From Stenotrophomonas sp. 704A1 (GTDB lineage Bacteria > Pseudomonadota > Gammaproteobacteria > Xanthomonadales > Xanthomonadaceae), in the NCBI RefSeq assembly GCF_030549525.1, contig NZ_CP130831.1, positions 1,575,501-1,639,500 on the forward strand: a DNA stretch of 64,000 nt, in the 5' to 3' direction. Position numbers and translations under genes: made by a program. How positions within the stretch are numbered: the stretch's first letter is position 1; the number at the start of each line of letters is the position of its first letter. Below the pieces are notes generated by a model. The model was not told where the DNA came from. It saw only the letters and a program-made list of their open reading frames with translations, and ran no database searches. This document shows, in pieces, positions 49,010 to 57,730 of this stretch.

Positions 49010-50437
49010 TCAGAAGTTGAGCGCGCGCTTGTCCACGGCCAGCGAGGCCTCTTTGAACGTCTCGGAGAGGGTCGGATGGGCAAAGCAGATGCGGGCGATG
49101 TCTTCGCTGCTGGCCTTGAACGCCATGGCGATCACGGCCTCGGCCACCAGTTCACTGGCCTGCGGGCCGACCACATGCACGCCGAGTATCTCATCAGTGG
49201 CAGGATCGGCGATCACCTTGACGAGGCCCGGCGTGTCGCCCAGCGCACGCGCGCGGCCATTGGCCATGAACGGGAAGGAACCGATTCGATAGGCGGTGCC
49301 CTGCTCTTTGAGCTGCTGCTCGGTGCGGCCTACCCAGGCAATCTCTGGGCTGGTGTAGATGACGTTGGGGATCGTATTGAAATCGACGTGACCGTGCTGG
49401 CCGGCAATGCGCTCGGCCACTGCGACACCTTCCTCTTCCGCCTTGTGCGCCAACATCGGGCCACGCACCACGTCACCGATGGCCCAGATGCCGGGCACAC
49501 TGGTGCGGCATTCATCGTCCACCAGCACGGCGCCGCGCTCATCCAGTTGGAGTCCCACGGCGGCCGGATTCAGGCCTTCGGTGTTGGGCACACGGCCGAT
49601 AGCCACGATCACTTTGTCTGCCTGCAAGGACTGCGTCTGGCCCTGGCTGTCGGTGTAGTGAATAGTCACGCCAGCCTCGGTTGCATTGACTTCGCGAACC
49701 TTCGCACCTAGTTCGATCTTCAGGCCTTGCTTGTCGAACGCCTTCTTCGCCTCCTTGGCGATGGCTTGGTCGACGATTGGCAGGAAGCTGGGCAAGCCTT
49801 CGAGGATCGTGACATCCGCCCCCAGGCGGCGCCAAACGGAGCCCAGCTCCAGGCCGATCACGCCGGCACCGATGACGGCCAACCGATCGGGCACGGCCGC
49901 GATGTCCAGCGCGCCGTCGTTGGAGAGCACGACCCGCTCATCGAACGGTAGGTTGGGGAGTGGCCGCACGTTGGAGCCTGTGGCAACGATGATCTGCTTG
50001 CCCACCAAGGTAACAGCCTCATCGGCGGCGACGCTCACCTCGAAGCCACCATCGACAGTCCTGGTGAAAGACGCCAGGCCGTTGAAAAACTGGACCTTGT
50101 TTTTGCGGAACAGATAAAGGATGCCTTCGTTGCTGGACTTCACGACCTGATTCTTACGTTCCAACATCGTGGTCACATCCATGCGCAGATCACCCGTGGA
50201 GATGCCGTGCGTGCCAAAGTGGTGCTTGGCTTGTTCAAAGTTCTCTGACGACTGCAGTAGCGCTTTCGAAGGGATACAACCGATGTTGTTGCAGGTGCCG
50301 CCAGGTGCTGGCTTTCCGTCCTTGTTCTTCCAGGCATCTACACAAGCGACCTTCATGCCTAATTGGGCAGCGCGAATGGCCGCGATGTATCCGCCTGGGC
50401 CGGCACCGATAACAATGACGTCGAAATGCATTTCCAT
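49010..50437 (-). CDS. lpd: Dihydrolipoyl dehydrogenase
   Basis: 475 residues, complete. FAD motif VIVIGAGPGGY, redox disulfide C49-x4-C54 (GGTCNNIGCIPSK), NAD motif (AVIGAGVIGLELG) and the C-terminal base HPTLSE. No E1 or E2 subunit is nearby; the neighbours are an ArsR sensor (convergent) and a small exported protein upstream. In a metal element an extra Lpd could replace a metal-poisoned copy or work in thiol redox balance. The function in resistance is unproven. Confidence 0.92.
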   Translation of the reverse strand: MEMHFDVIVIGAGPGGYIAAIRAAQLGMKVACVDAWKNKDGKPAPGGTCNNIGCIPSKALLQSSENFEQAKHHFGTHGISTGDLRMDVTTMLERKNQVVKSSNEGILYLFRKNKVQFFNGLASFTRTVDGGFEVSVAADEAVTLVGKQIIVATGSNVRPLPNLPFDERVVLSNDGALDIAAVPDRLAVIGAGVIGLELGSVWRRLGADVTILEGLPSFLPIVDQAIAKEAKKAFDKQGLKIELGAKVREVNATEAGVTIHYTDSQGQTQSLQADKVIVAIGRVPNTEGLNPAAVGLQLDERGAVLVDDECRTSVPGIWAIGDVVRGPMLAHKAEEEGVAVAERIAGQHGHVDFNTIPNVIYTSPEIAWVGRTEQQLKEQGTAYRIGSFPFMANGRARALGDTPGLVKVIADPATDEILGVHVVGPQASELVAEAVIAMAFKASSEDIARICFAHPTLSETFKEASLAVDKRALNF

Positions 50438-50542
50438 GATTTACATCTCCAAAGTTTTTGAGGAAATAGTGAGCGCCTATGTCGCGCCTTTTGTCAGGTG
50501 GTCGCCAGATTACAGCTCGTTCCCTGACGATCACGTTGAACA

Positions 50543-50941
50543 CTACGGCAGAACGAACCGGGCGCTCGCGGTATTGCCCCCACGTTCGACTTGGACGACG
50601 GCCTTCGTGCCCTTGGCTGCGGCGAAGGTCCCGCTGCCTTCGAGGCGGCTTCCGTCCGCGGCAGGCGTGAGTTGCACCTCCTGCTTTTGTGAGCCGGTCA
50701 ACAGTGTGAGCTTGGCTTTGGTGTTGCTTACATTGACCTGCTTGCCGTGGTCGCGCAGGTAGAGTTGCGCTGCTGCGGGCTGAACGACCAACTCGTAGTC
50801 CACGTCCCGGACTTCGGTCACGACGCCACCATGCAGCGGCTTGTGGTCATGCGCGTGGTCATGGTCGCCTGCGGCGAAGGCGGTGACGGATGCCAGGGCG
50901 AGGGCGGTGCCGGCCGTGAGGGAACGAAATCGAACAGACAT
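50543..50941 (-). CDS. Exported His-rich protein of the efflux operon
   Basis: 132 residues from ATG 50941. Signal peptide (about 1-24, ending AFAAG) then a His-rich mature N-terminus (DHDHAHDHKPLHGG) and a small beta-rich domain (YELVVQPAAAQLYLRD... ARFVLP). It follows cusA-like gene by about 50 bases. It probably binds metal in the periplasm; the beta part resembles small metal-binding domains of Cus/Czc systems but no named family is claimed. Confidence 0.75.
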   Translation of the reverse strand: MSVRFRSLTAGTALALASVTAFAAGDHDHAHDHKPLHGGVVTEVRDVDYELVVQPAAAQLYLRDHGKQVNVSNTKAKLTLLTGSQKQEVQLTPAADGSRLEGSGTFAAAKGTKAVVQVERGGNTASARFVLP

Positions 50942-50994
50942 GAAAGCTCCTATAGGGTTACGGTGGTTGAAATCGGGTGACAGAAGGCGTTGCA

Positions 50995-53900
50995 TCAGAA
51001 TGCCTCCGCGTCGCGGTCGTCCAGCAGGCGTTCGGCAGGCTTGCGGCCGAACAGCCAGAACATGGCGGGTGTAAGGAAGGTGTCTAGCAGCGTGGAGCTG
51101 ACCAGCCCCGAGAAGATCACCACCGCGACGGGGTGCAGGATCTCAGTACCGGGTCGGGACGCCTCGAACAGCAGCGGGGCCAGCGCGAAGGCCGTGACCA
51201 GCGCGGTCATCAGAACCGGGGAAAGCCGTTCGAGCGAGCCACGCACGATCATCTTCTGGTCGAAGTCCTCGCCCTCCATGCGCATGAGGTTGAGGTAGTG
51301 GCTCACCTTCAGGATGCCGTTGCGCACAGAAATACCCGCGAGCGTGATGAAGCCGACCAGGGCGGCCACGGACAACGGCTGGCCAGACAGCCACAGCCCC
51401 AACACGGCGCCGACCAGGGCCAATGGAATGTTCACCATGATGAGCGCTGATAGGACGACCGACTTGTAGCGCGTGTACAACACCACGAACATGAGCGTCA
51501 GGGAGACGATGGACAGCAGGCCCACCAGTCGCGAGGCTTCCTCTTGTGCCTGGAACTGGCCGCCCAGCGTGATGAAGTAGCCTTCGGGCAAGCGCACTTC
51601 TTGGACGACGCTGCGTATGTCGGCCACTACTTCGGACAGCGGCCGTCCCTGAGCGTTGGCCGACAAAACTATGCGTCGACGGCCATCGTCGCGGCTGACC
51701 TGGTTGGGGCCGTCGCTGTCTTCGATGGTGGCAAGGCGCGACAACGGGACCCGACCCATGGGCGTGTCGATGAGGATGCGGCTCAAGCCCTCAATCGACC
51801 GCGCCTGCTCGGGCAGGCGAACCACCAGCGCGAAGCGGCGGTTGCCCTCGATGACCTCGGTGATCTTTTCGCCTTCGACCAGGCTTTGCAGCGTGGACAG
51901 AATTTGCGGTGCGGCCACGCCGTAGCGTCCCGCCGCCGCATAATCCACGCGGATTTTGATCTGCGGCGCTAGGACCTGCTTTTCGATCTCCAGGTCAGCA
52001 AGCCCCGGAATTCCGGCCAGCTTGGCGCGCAGCAGATCCGCCTGCCCGCGCAGGACGTCCAGGTCCTCGCCGAACACCTTGATGGCGATCTGCGAGCGCA
52101 CCCCCGACAACATGTGGTCGATGCGGTGCGAGATCGGCTGGCCAATGCCGATGGAGCCGGGCAAGTGAGCCAGACGCGAACGGATGTCGGCGGTGATCTC
52201 CTCCATGGAGCGCTTTAGCTCCGAGGCGGGCAGCAGGCCCACGTCCAGCTCGCTGACATGCACGCCTTCGGCATGCTCGTCCAGCTCGGCCCGTCCGCTG
52301 CGCCGGCCCACGTGCTGCACCTCTGGCACCTGCGCGACCAGCAGCTCGGCTTGCTGGGCAAGCGCCGAAGATTCGGCCAGCGTCACACCGGGATTCAGGC
52401 GCAGGCCCACCAGCAACGTTCCTTCATTGAACGGGGGCAGGAACGTGGTCGGGAAGAATGGCACCGCGGCGACAGCCAGTGTGACAGCCACAGCGGCCAT
52501 GCCAAGGGCGGCACGCGGCCGCTGCAAGACCCGCTGCAGGCCGCCCTGATAGCGCGTCTTCAACCAGGCTAGAAGCCGAGTGTCGCCATGGTCCAGCGTC
52601 CTCATCTTGGGCAGCAGGTAGTACGAAAGCACCGGAGTGACCGTCACAGAGACCAGCAGCGAGGCCAGCGTGGAGACGATGAAGGCGATGCCCAGCGGCA
52701 CGAACAAGCGCCCCTCCATCCCCGGCAGCGCGAACAGGGGCAGGAACACCAGCACAATGATCATCGTGGCGTAGAGAATCGCCGAGCGAACCTCCATCGA
52801 GGCCCTGGCAACGATGACCAGGGGCGTCAGCCGGTTCTCAGGGTGGCGGGTGCGGTCCTCCTTGAGCCGCCGCATGATGTTCTCCACATCGACCACAGCA
52901 TCGTCCACGAGACCGCCGATGGCGATCGCCAGCCCACCGAGCGTCATGGTGTTGATTGATAGGCCGAAATAGTGGAACACCAGCCCGGTCACGAAGATCG
53001 AGGCAGGAATCGCGGTCAACGCGATCACCAGGGGGCGCAAAGTGCCCAGGAAGAAGAACAGGATCACCGCCACGAAGACCGATGCGCCGATGAGCTTGCC
53101 TTGCAGCGTGCTGATGGACGCCTCGATGAAGTTGGCTTGTCGGAAGGTCACCTGTGGCTCGGCCATGCCAGCCGGCAGTGAGCCCTTCATGTCCGCCAAC
53201 GCTGACTCGATCGAGCGGGTCAGTGCAATCGTATCGGCCGTGGGCTGCTTTTGGATGCCCAGGATCACGGCTGGCAGGCCCTCGAAGCCCGCATCGCCGC
53301 GCTTGATGGCTGGCGCAAACTGAACATCGGCGACCTGGTGGAGCAGGATGGGTTGGCCCGCACGCACCGCGAGAGGCAGGTTACGCAGGTCGTCGAGTCG
53401 GGACGTGCGGCCCAGGTTGCGGATCAGGTACTCGCGGCCATTGATCTCCAGGAAGCCGCCGGAAGTGTTCGCGGAGAAGCCCTTGAGAGCCGCATCCAGA
53501 TCGGACGCAGTCACGCCCAGCTCTGACATTCGCGTGGTGTTGGGCTGGACCTGGAACTGACGGACCTCGCCTCCGATCGGGATGACTTGGGCAACACCAG
53601 GTATGGCCATCAGCCGGGGGCGTAGCACCCAGTCCGCGTACTCGCGAGTGTCCATGGCCGACAGCGGCGGGGCTGCGTTCTTCTGCCCTGAGGGCTTGGC
53701 ACCGATGGGGATTGCAATCTGCATGATCTCGCCCATCACTGAGCTGATTGGCCCCATAGTGGGCGTCACGCCCGGGGCTAGCCCTTCCTCCATGGACGTC
53801 AGGCGTTCGGAGACCATCTGGCGCGCCCGGAAGATGTCGGTCTTCCAGTCAAATGTCACGTAGATGAAGGAAAGCCCGGCGCTGGAGACCGAGCGCACGC

Positions 53901-54141
53901 TTTCGACGCTGGGCAGGCCGTTCATGGCCGTTTCGAGCGGGAACGTGATGAGTTGCTCGACTTCTTCGGCAGCCATGCCGCCAGCCTCCGTCATGAGAGT
54001 GACGGTCGGCTTGTTGAGATCGGGAAAGACATCTACCGGCGTGCGCGTCAGGGTGAACGCGCCATACGCCATCAGCACCAGCGCCCCGATGATGACCAGG
54101 AGCCGGTTTCGTAAGCTATTTTCGAGAAGCCACTTGAACAT
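50995..54141 (-). CDS. HME-RND heavy-metal efflux pump, CusA/CzcA family
   Basis: 1,048 residues with RND topology: N-terminal helix (LLVIIGALVLMAYGAF), two large periplasmic loops and twelve helices. TM4 carries IAIGGLVDDAVVDVENIMRRL, the HME-RND region with proton-relay Asp residues. The residue pattern differs from classic CusA (Cu/Ag) and CzcA (Zn/Co/Cd), so the metal is left open. Works with the adaptor and channel genes upstream in the same operon to pump metal from periplasm to outside. Confidence 0.92.
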   Translation of the reverse strand: MFKWLLENSLRNRLLVIIGALVLMAYGAFTLTRTPVDVFPDLNKPTVTLMTEAGGMAAEEVEQLITFPLETAMNGLPSVESVRSVSSAGLSFIYVTFDWKTDIFRARQMVSERLTSMEEGLAPGVTPTMGPISSVMGEIMQIAIPIGAKPSGQKNAAPPLSAMDTREYADWVLRPRLMAIPGVAQVIPIGGEVRQFQVQPNTTRMSELGVTASDLDAALKGFSANTSGGFLEINGREYLIRNLGRTSRLDDLRNLPLAVRAGQPILLHQVADVQFAPAIKRGDAGFEGLPAVILGIQKQPTADTIALTRSIESALADMKGSLPAGMAEPQVTFRQANFIEASISTLQGKLIGASVFVAVILFFFLGTLRPLVIALTAIPASIFVTGLVFHYFGLSINTMTLGGLAIAIGGLVDDAVVDVENIMRRLKEDRTRHPENRLTPLVIVARASMEVRSAILYATMIIVLVFLPLFALPGMEGRLFVPLGIAFIVSTLASLLVSVTVTPVLSYYLLPKMRTLDHGDTRLLAWLKTRYQGGLQRVLQRPRAALGMAAVAVTLAVAAVPFFPTTFLPPFNEGTLLVGLRLNPGVTLAESSALAQQAELLVAQVPEVQHVGRRSGRAELDEHAEGVHVSELDVGLLPASELKRSMEEITADIRSRLAHLPGSIGIGQPISHRIDHMLSGVRSQIAIKVFGEDLDVLRGQADLLRAKLAGIPGLADLEIEKQVLAPQIKIRVDYAAAGRYGVAAPQILSTLQSLVEGEKITEVIEGNRRFALVVRLPEQARSIEGLSRILIDTPMGRVPLSRLATIEDSDGPNQVSRDDGRRRIVLSANAQGRPLSEVVADIRSVVQEVRLPEGYFITLGGQFQAQEEASRLVGLLSIVSLTLMFVVLYTRYKSVVLSALIMVNIPLALVGAVLGLWLSGQPLSVAALVGFITLAGISVRNGILKVSHYLNLMRMEGEDFDQKMIVRGSLERLSPVLMTALVTAFALAPLLFEASRPGTEILHPVAVVIFSGLVSSTLLDTFLTPAMFWLFGRKPAERLLDDRDAEAF

Positions 54142-54154
54142 GGAATGGTGCCCC

Positions 54155-55270
54155 TCAACGAACTTGATTGATCAGGGACGCGCCCTCGACAACCACGCGG
54201 TCGCCGTCCGCCAGGCCCGAAGTGACAGCGATGGATGCACCATCCAAAGGAGTGATGTTCACGACACGCGGCTCGAAGCGCTCGGCCTGGTCTTTGACCC
54301 AGACGATGTTCTGGTTGGCAGGGTTCTTCATCAGCGCACCGGAAGGCACGCGGTAGCCAGGTACCGTCGTCGCCTCTTGCACGAAGACCACCACCGGCAT
54401 ACCGACCGCCAAGCGCGAGAGGCTTTCGCTGGTGCCCTTGAACAGCATGGGCAGGGCCTGCTCGCGCAGGCTGCTGGCGGCACCGACGAAGCTCAGCGGC
54501 ACCTTCTGACCGCCTACTGCGAGTGCAGCACCGGCCAGGTTCTGTGCCATTGCCGGATCGTAGGCAAGCGCCTCGATGCGCAGTTGGGTCGGATCGACCA
54601 CCTCAAACACCAGTTCGCGCGCATCCACGACCTGCCCGGCAACTGCGGGGCTGGATGCGATGACGCCGCTGACTGGGGCCTTCAGTACGTCCCTGCCGGC
54701 GAGGCCCCCGCTCAAGGCGCGGGCGCGTTCGGTCAGGCTGTTCACTTCGCTTTCGGCTGCTTCGATCTCCTTGCGGGGCACGGTCTCCGACAGCTCGCGC
54801 AGCCGGGCCAAGCGCTTCTGCGCGAGCGCTTGGCCCGCACGCAGCTCGGCAACCTGGGCCATCTGGCCTGAGCGCTCCAGCACACCGCTGGCCGGTTCGA
54901 TGTAAGCCAGCACCTGGCCCTTGCGCACGGATTGGCCGATCTGCGGCAGACCATCCGGCCCGGGCACCAGCCGGCCCATTACCATTGCCTGGACCTTGCC
55001 GCCTGTCGTCGGGTCCATGATTACTTTGCCAGCCAGTTCATGGCTGCGGGCCAAGGGCTCCTGCTTGATCAGCTGGGTGCGTACACCGATCTGACGTTGC
55101 GACGGTTTCGGAAGAAACACGCTGCCATCAGGCTGGCGCTGGGGGCCATTGGAAGACGCAGCCGGCGCTTCGTCGCCGTGGTCATGGCCGTCGTGAGCGA
55201 ACGCGGGAGCAGCCAGAGCCAATGCAGCCGCCATGGCCGTCGTCATTAGGAAACGGAAGTTGCGCTTCAT
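54155..55270 (-). CDS. RND efflux periplasmic adaptor, CusB/CzcB type
   Basis: 371 residues from ATG 55270. Signal peptide ends near AFAH, then a His-rich mature start (HDGHDHGDEAP). Barrel-sandwich and coiled-coil hairpin follow (IGQSVRKGQVLAYIEP; GLAGRDVLKAPVSGVI), then the beta-barrel/MP domains. Membrane-fusion protein linking the RND pump to the outer-membrane channel. It overlaps the upstream gene by ATGA and precedes the pump by 13 bases. Confidence 0.9.
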   Translation of the reverse strand: MKRNFRFLMTTAMAAALALAAPAFAHDGHDHGDEAPAASSNGPQRQPDGSVFLPKPSQRQIGVRTQLIKQEPLARSHELAGKVIMDPTTGGKVQAMVMGRLVPGPDGLPQIGQSVRKGQVLAYIEPASGVLERSGQMAQVAELRAGQALAQKRLARLRELSETVPRKEIEAAESEVNSLTERARALSGGLAGRDVLKAPVSGVIASSPAVAGQVVDARELVFEVVDPTQLRIEALAYDPAMAQNLAGAALAVGGQKVPLSFVGAASSLREQALPMLFKGTSESLSRLAVGMPVVVFVQEATTVPGYRVPSGALMKNPANQNIVWVKDQAERFEPRVVNITPLDGASIAVTSGLADGDRVVVEGASLINQVR

Positions 55271-55818
55271 GCTGCACCTCGCAGTGCACCGTTGGTGCGT
55301 GTACGTCTGCGCAGCGCCCACGCTAGGACACCGACGCCGAGGACTGCGGCACCGCCACCTAGTACGACCACACGGCCGGATGCGACGGCATGCTCGTGTT
55401 CGGCGTCTTCGCTATGAACATCGAGAACGCCCGTCAACAGGTCCGATTGGCCCTGCGCAGTAATAGTGGCCATGATTGAGGTCTCGCCATCGGATAGCGG
55501 CTCAGTCAGATCGGCCTCGAACTCTCCAACCCCGTGTGAGCTGACCTTTACCTGTTGACCACCCAGCTCGAGGGTCAGCTCGCCATCGGTCACCGGCCGG
55601 TTGTCGGCAGCATGGTCGAGGTAGAGTGTGAGACGCTGGCCGTTCAGCACACCCACCAGTTCGAAGTCATCGGAAACTGCGGCAAAGCGCGGAAGCGCGG
55701 CCGCTGCGGGGGCAGGAGCGGCTTCGCCATGGTCATGGCCGTCGCCGGCCCACGTTGCGCTACTGCCAAGCAGGAGGCTGGACAAGGCAGCTGCACGCCA
55801 GAAAGAGGATTGCGACAT
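55267..55818 (-). CDS. Exported protein with C-terminal membrane anchor, efflux operon
   Basis: 183 residues from ATG 55818. Signal peptide ending ATWA, His-rich mature start (GDGHDHGEAAP), a beta-sandwich-like middle (LTLYLDHAADNRPV; GVGEFEADL) and a C-terminal transmembrane helix (VVVLGGGAAVLGVGVLAWAL) followed by Arg residues. Sits between the TolC-like channel and the adaptor genes. Such proteins accompany some Cus/Czc operons; this one is probably a periplasmic metal-binding accessory. Confidence 0.75.
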   Translation of the reverse strand: MSQSSFWRAAALSSLLLGSSATWAGDGHDHGEAAPAPAAAALPRFAAVSDDFELVGVLNGQRLTLYLDHAADNRPVTDGELTLELGGQQVKVSSHGVGEFEADLTEPLSDGETSIMATITAQGQSDLLTGVLDVHSEDAEHEHAVASGRVVVLGGGAAVLGVGVLAWALRRRTRTNGALRGAA

Positions 55819-55852
55819 TTCTAAGGTTCCAGGATGGTTGAGCGCGCGCCGA

Positions 55853-57181
55853 TCAGCGCGTGCCGGAGATGTCAGTGAAAGTCTCGGTCGGCTGCGGCAG
55901 CGTGCCTTGTGCCTGCAACAGGGACGAGATGGCCGCGGCATGCTCCACCTTGGCGAGCAGCGCCGCGCGCTCGGCCTCGGTGGCCTCCTGCTCGATGCGA
56001 AGGCGTGTCGGCATGTCCGTCTCGCCCATCGCGAACGACTTTTGGTAGAAGGTGCGCGTTTGTTGGGCTAGTCGCTGGCGCTCCGAAGCGGCCTGCATCT
56101 GGGTGCTGGTTGCCAGTTCGCGCGATTGGGCAGTTCGAATTTCCGAGAGTAGCCGGGTGCGCTGGGCCGCGAGTGCCGACTCAGCCTCCAGTGCCTGCGC
56201 ATTGGCGCTGGACAATTGCTCGGTATGACGGCTACCCGTACCGAAGGGAATGCGCACACCCACCGTGATCGTCTGGTTGTAGCGTTCGCCGTAGCCGCCC
56301 CGATCCCGCGTGGTCGCCAGGGTCAGTTCGGGGTTGGCGTACTTCTGATGGGACACCAGTTCCGCAGAGCGGCGGGCCGCCAGCGCCTTGTGCTGCAGTT
56401 CCAGCAGCGCAGGGTGGTTACCCAACAACGCGCCGGACGGCTGTGCCGATGCCGGTTGAACTCGGACACCTGACTGCTCCGGCTGCGCGGAATCGGCCTG
56501 CGACGGGATACTCTCGATGCCGGTCAGTGCCAACAACGCCTCGCGCTGCGTGATTTCTTCGGCCTGAGCAATGGCCAGGGCACTACGAGCCGACGCCAAG
56601 GCGCCATCGGCCTGGTTTCTGTCGGCTTGCGCCAGGTCGCCCGCGCGAACCCGGCGAGCCACATCTTGCGCCAACTCGTCCGCGCTGCGGGTGCGATCCT
56701 GCGCCGCCACCAATTCGGCCTGGGCACGCTGCCATGCCCACCATGCCTGGCGAACCTGTCCGGCCGTGCGTAGCTTGGCGGCCAGCATCCGGCTGGATAG
56801 CGCGAGGCTTTCCGCGTCCGCCCAGCGTGCCGACGAGGCGCGCTCACCAGGCATCCAAAGGGGAATAGCCACCCCGACTTCATATTCGCGCTGTCCGTTG
56901 CGGTTGTTGAACCGATCAGTTTTGGTGGAGGCTTCCAGCGCCATCGGACCTGCCACCCAACTGCCGGCCGTCTCTTGGCGTGCTTGGGCGGCCTGCTGCC
57001 AGGCGCCTTCTCCAGCGGCTTCTGGCTGCCGCTGCCAAGCTGACTCCCACAATTGGGCGACCATGTGGCTGTCTGGTCTGGATGGGACGTGAGGGGCGGC
57101 TACTGGCTGGGCTAGCACGGTGCCGGCCCAAAGCGTGGATACCGCCCATATCCATCCCTTGCGTATGTCTTTGCGAAGCAT
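55853..57181 (-). CDS. TolC-family outer-membrane channel, CusC/CzcC type
   Basis: 442 residues. Signal peptide ends near AQPVAA. Two repeated TolC-like alpha-helical/coil halves (RAQAELVAAQDRTRSADELA; SALAAQRTRLLSEIRTAQ) with beta segments such as LTLATTRDRGGYGERYNQT. First gene of the tripartite efflux operon (channel, accessory, adaptor, pump, His-rich protein). The promoter region to the right carries a TGAA-N14-TTCA dyad. Confidence 0.88.
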   Translation of the reverse strand: MLRKDIRKGWIWAVSTLWAGTVLAQPVAAPHVPSRPDSHMVAQLWESAWQRQPEAAGEGAWQQAAQARQETAGSWVAGPMALEASTKTDRFNNRNGQREYEVGVAIPLWMPGERASSARWADAESLALSSRMLAAKLRTAGQVRQAWWAWQRAQAELVAAQDRTRSADELAQDVARRVRAGDLAQADRNQADGALASARSALAIAQAEEITQREALLALTGIESIPSQADSAQPEQSGVRVQPASAQPSGALLGNHPALLELQHKALAARRSAELVSHQKYANPELTLATTRDRGGYGERYNQTITVGVRIPFGTGSRHTEQLSSANAQALEAESALAAQRTRLLSEIRTAQSRELATSTQMQAASERQRLAQQTRTFYQKSFAMGETDMPTRLRIEQEATEAERAALLAKVEHAAAISSLLQAQGTLPQPTETFTDISGTR

Positions 57182-57283
57182 TCAATTCTCCATCGGTGTT
57201 GCATCAGTACTTACCCCCGGCTGGGTGTTCTCTTTCCGAGCAAGTGCTTGTCGTTGAAAAGCCACTGTTCACTGGCTTAGATA

Positions 57284-57305
57284 TGAACAATTGTATATCT
57301 ATTCA
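57284..57305 (-). promoter_or_regulatory. Dyad upstream of the RND efflux operon
   Basis: ATATGAA (57281-57287) and TTCATAT (57302-57308) are perfect complements 14 bases apart. The TGAA-N14-TTCA spacing equals that at 42627-42648. Likely site for one of the ArsR-type sensors. Confidence 0.5.
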
Positions 57306-57432
57306 TATGAATGGGAAAGAAAACCTTACATCCTTTGAGCACCAATCGCCTTAGAGAGGGCGTCGGGCGCAAGACATCGAGAGGCGAGGTGGGGCTAATC
57401 CACTGCGCAAACAGCTATGCAGACTCCTTGAG

Positions 57433-57455
57433 CATATCCCCCGGGGGGGGATATG
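57433..57455 (+). promoter_or_regulatory. G-tract palindrome, CsoR/RcnR-type operator
   Basis: CATATCCCCC (57433-57442) followed directly by eight G and ATATG (57451-57455), forming a near-perfect palindrome nine bases before the regulator start. Such G/C-tract dyads with AT ends are the classic site of CsoR/RcnR/FrmR proteins. Confidence 0.8.
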
Positions 57456-57463
57456 ATTGCTGC

Positions 57464-57721
57464 ATGAAAGAGATGCACAAGCACACCAGCCACCCAGATC
57501 TCGTGAAACGGCTCAAGCGCGCCGAGGGTCATCTGCGACACGTCATCGGGATGATCGAAGGAGAAGAAACCTGCCTGGACATCGCTCGCCAGCTCGCTGC
57601 GGTGGAGAGCGCCGTCACAGCGGCCAAGCGCGTCCTGATCCATGACCACATCGACCACTGCCTATCTCATGATGAGGACTCCGTTCTAGCCGAAATGAAG
57701 GCGCTAACCAGACTGCTCTGA
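57464..57721 (+). CDS. CsoR/RcnR/FrmR-family metal sensor
   Basis: 85 residues from ATG 57464. All-helical DUF156 fold (LVKRLKRAEGHLRHVIGMIEG). Metal-site residues Cys37, His62 and Cys66 match the C-H-C set of CsoR/InrS, and the N-terminus has extra His (MHKHTSH). Next gene, ten bases later, is an NreB-like exporter, which suggests nickel (InrS-like) rather than copper sensing, but sequence alone cannot decide. Likely represses its own unit through the G-tract palindrome. Confidence 0.88.
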   Translation: MKEMHKHTSHPDLVKRLKRAEGHLRHVIGMIEGEETCLDIARQLAAVESAVTAAKRVLIHDHIDHCLSHDEDSVLAEMKALTRLL

Positions 57722-57730
57722 GGTCTCTCG

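Larger units (their letters stand above)
57182..57463. other. Divergent promoter region between the RND efflux operon and the nreB-like unit
   Basis: 282 bases without a gene. AT-rich in the middle; holds the TGAA-N14-TTCA dyad (57284-57305) and the G-tract palindrome (57433-57455), annotated separately. Confidence 0.6.

Noticed and set aside
57441..57450. Long C/G run that could be a sequencing error
   Set aside because: It is the centre of a symmetric palindrome with AT-rich ends before a CsoR-family gene, which fits a real operator.
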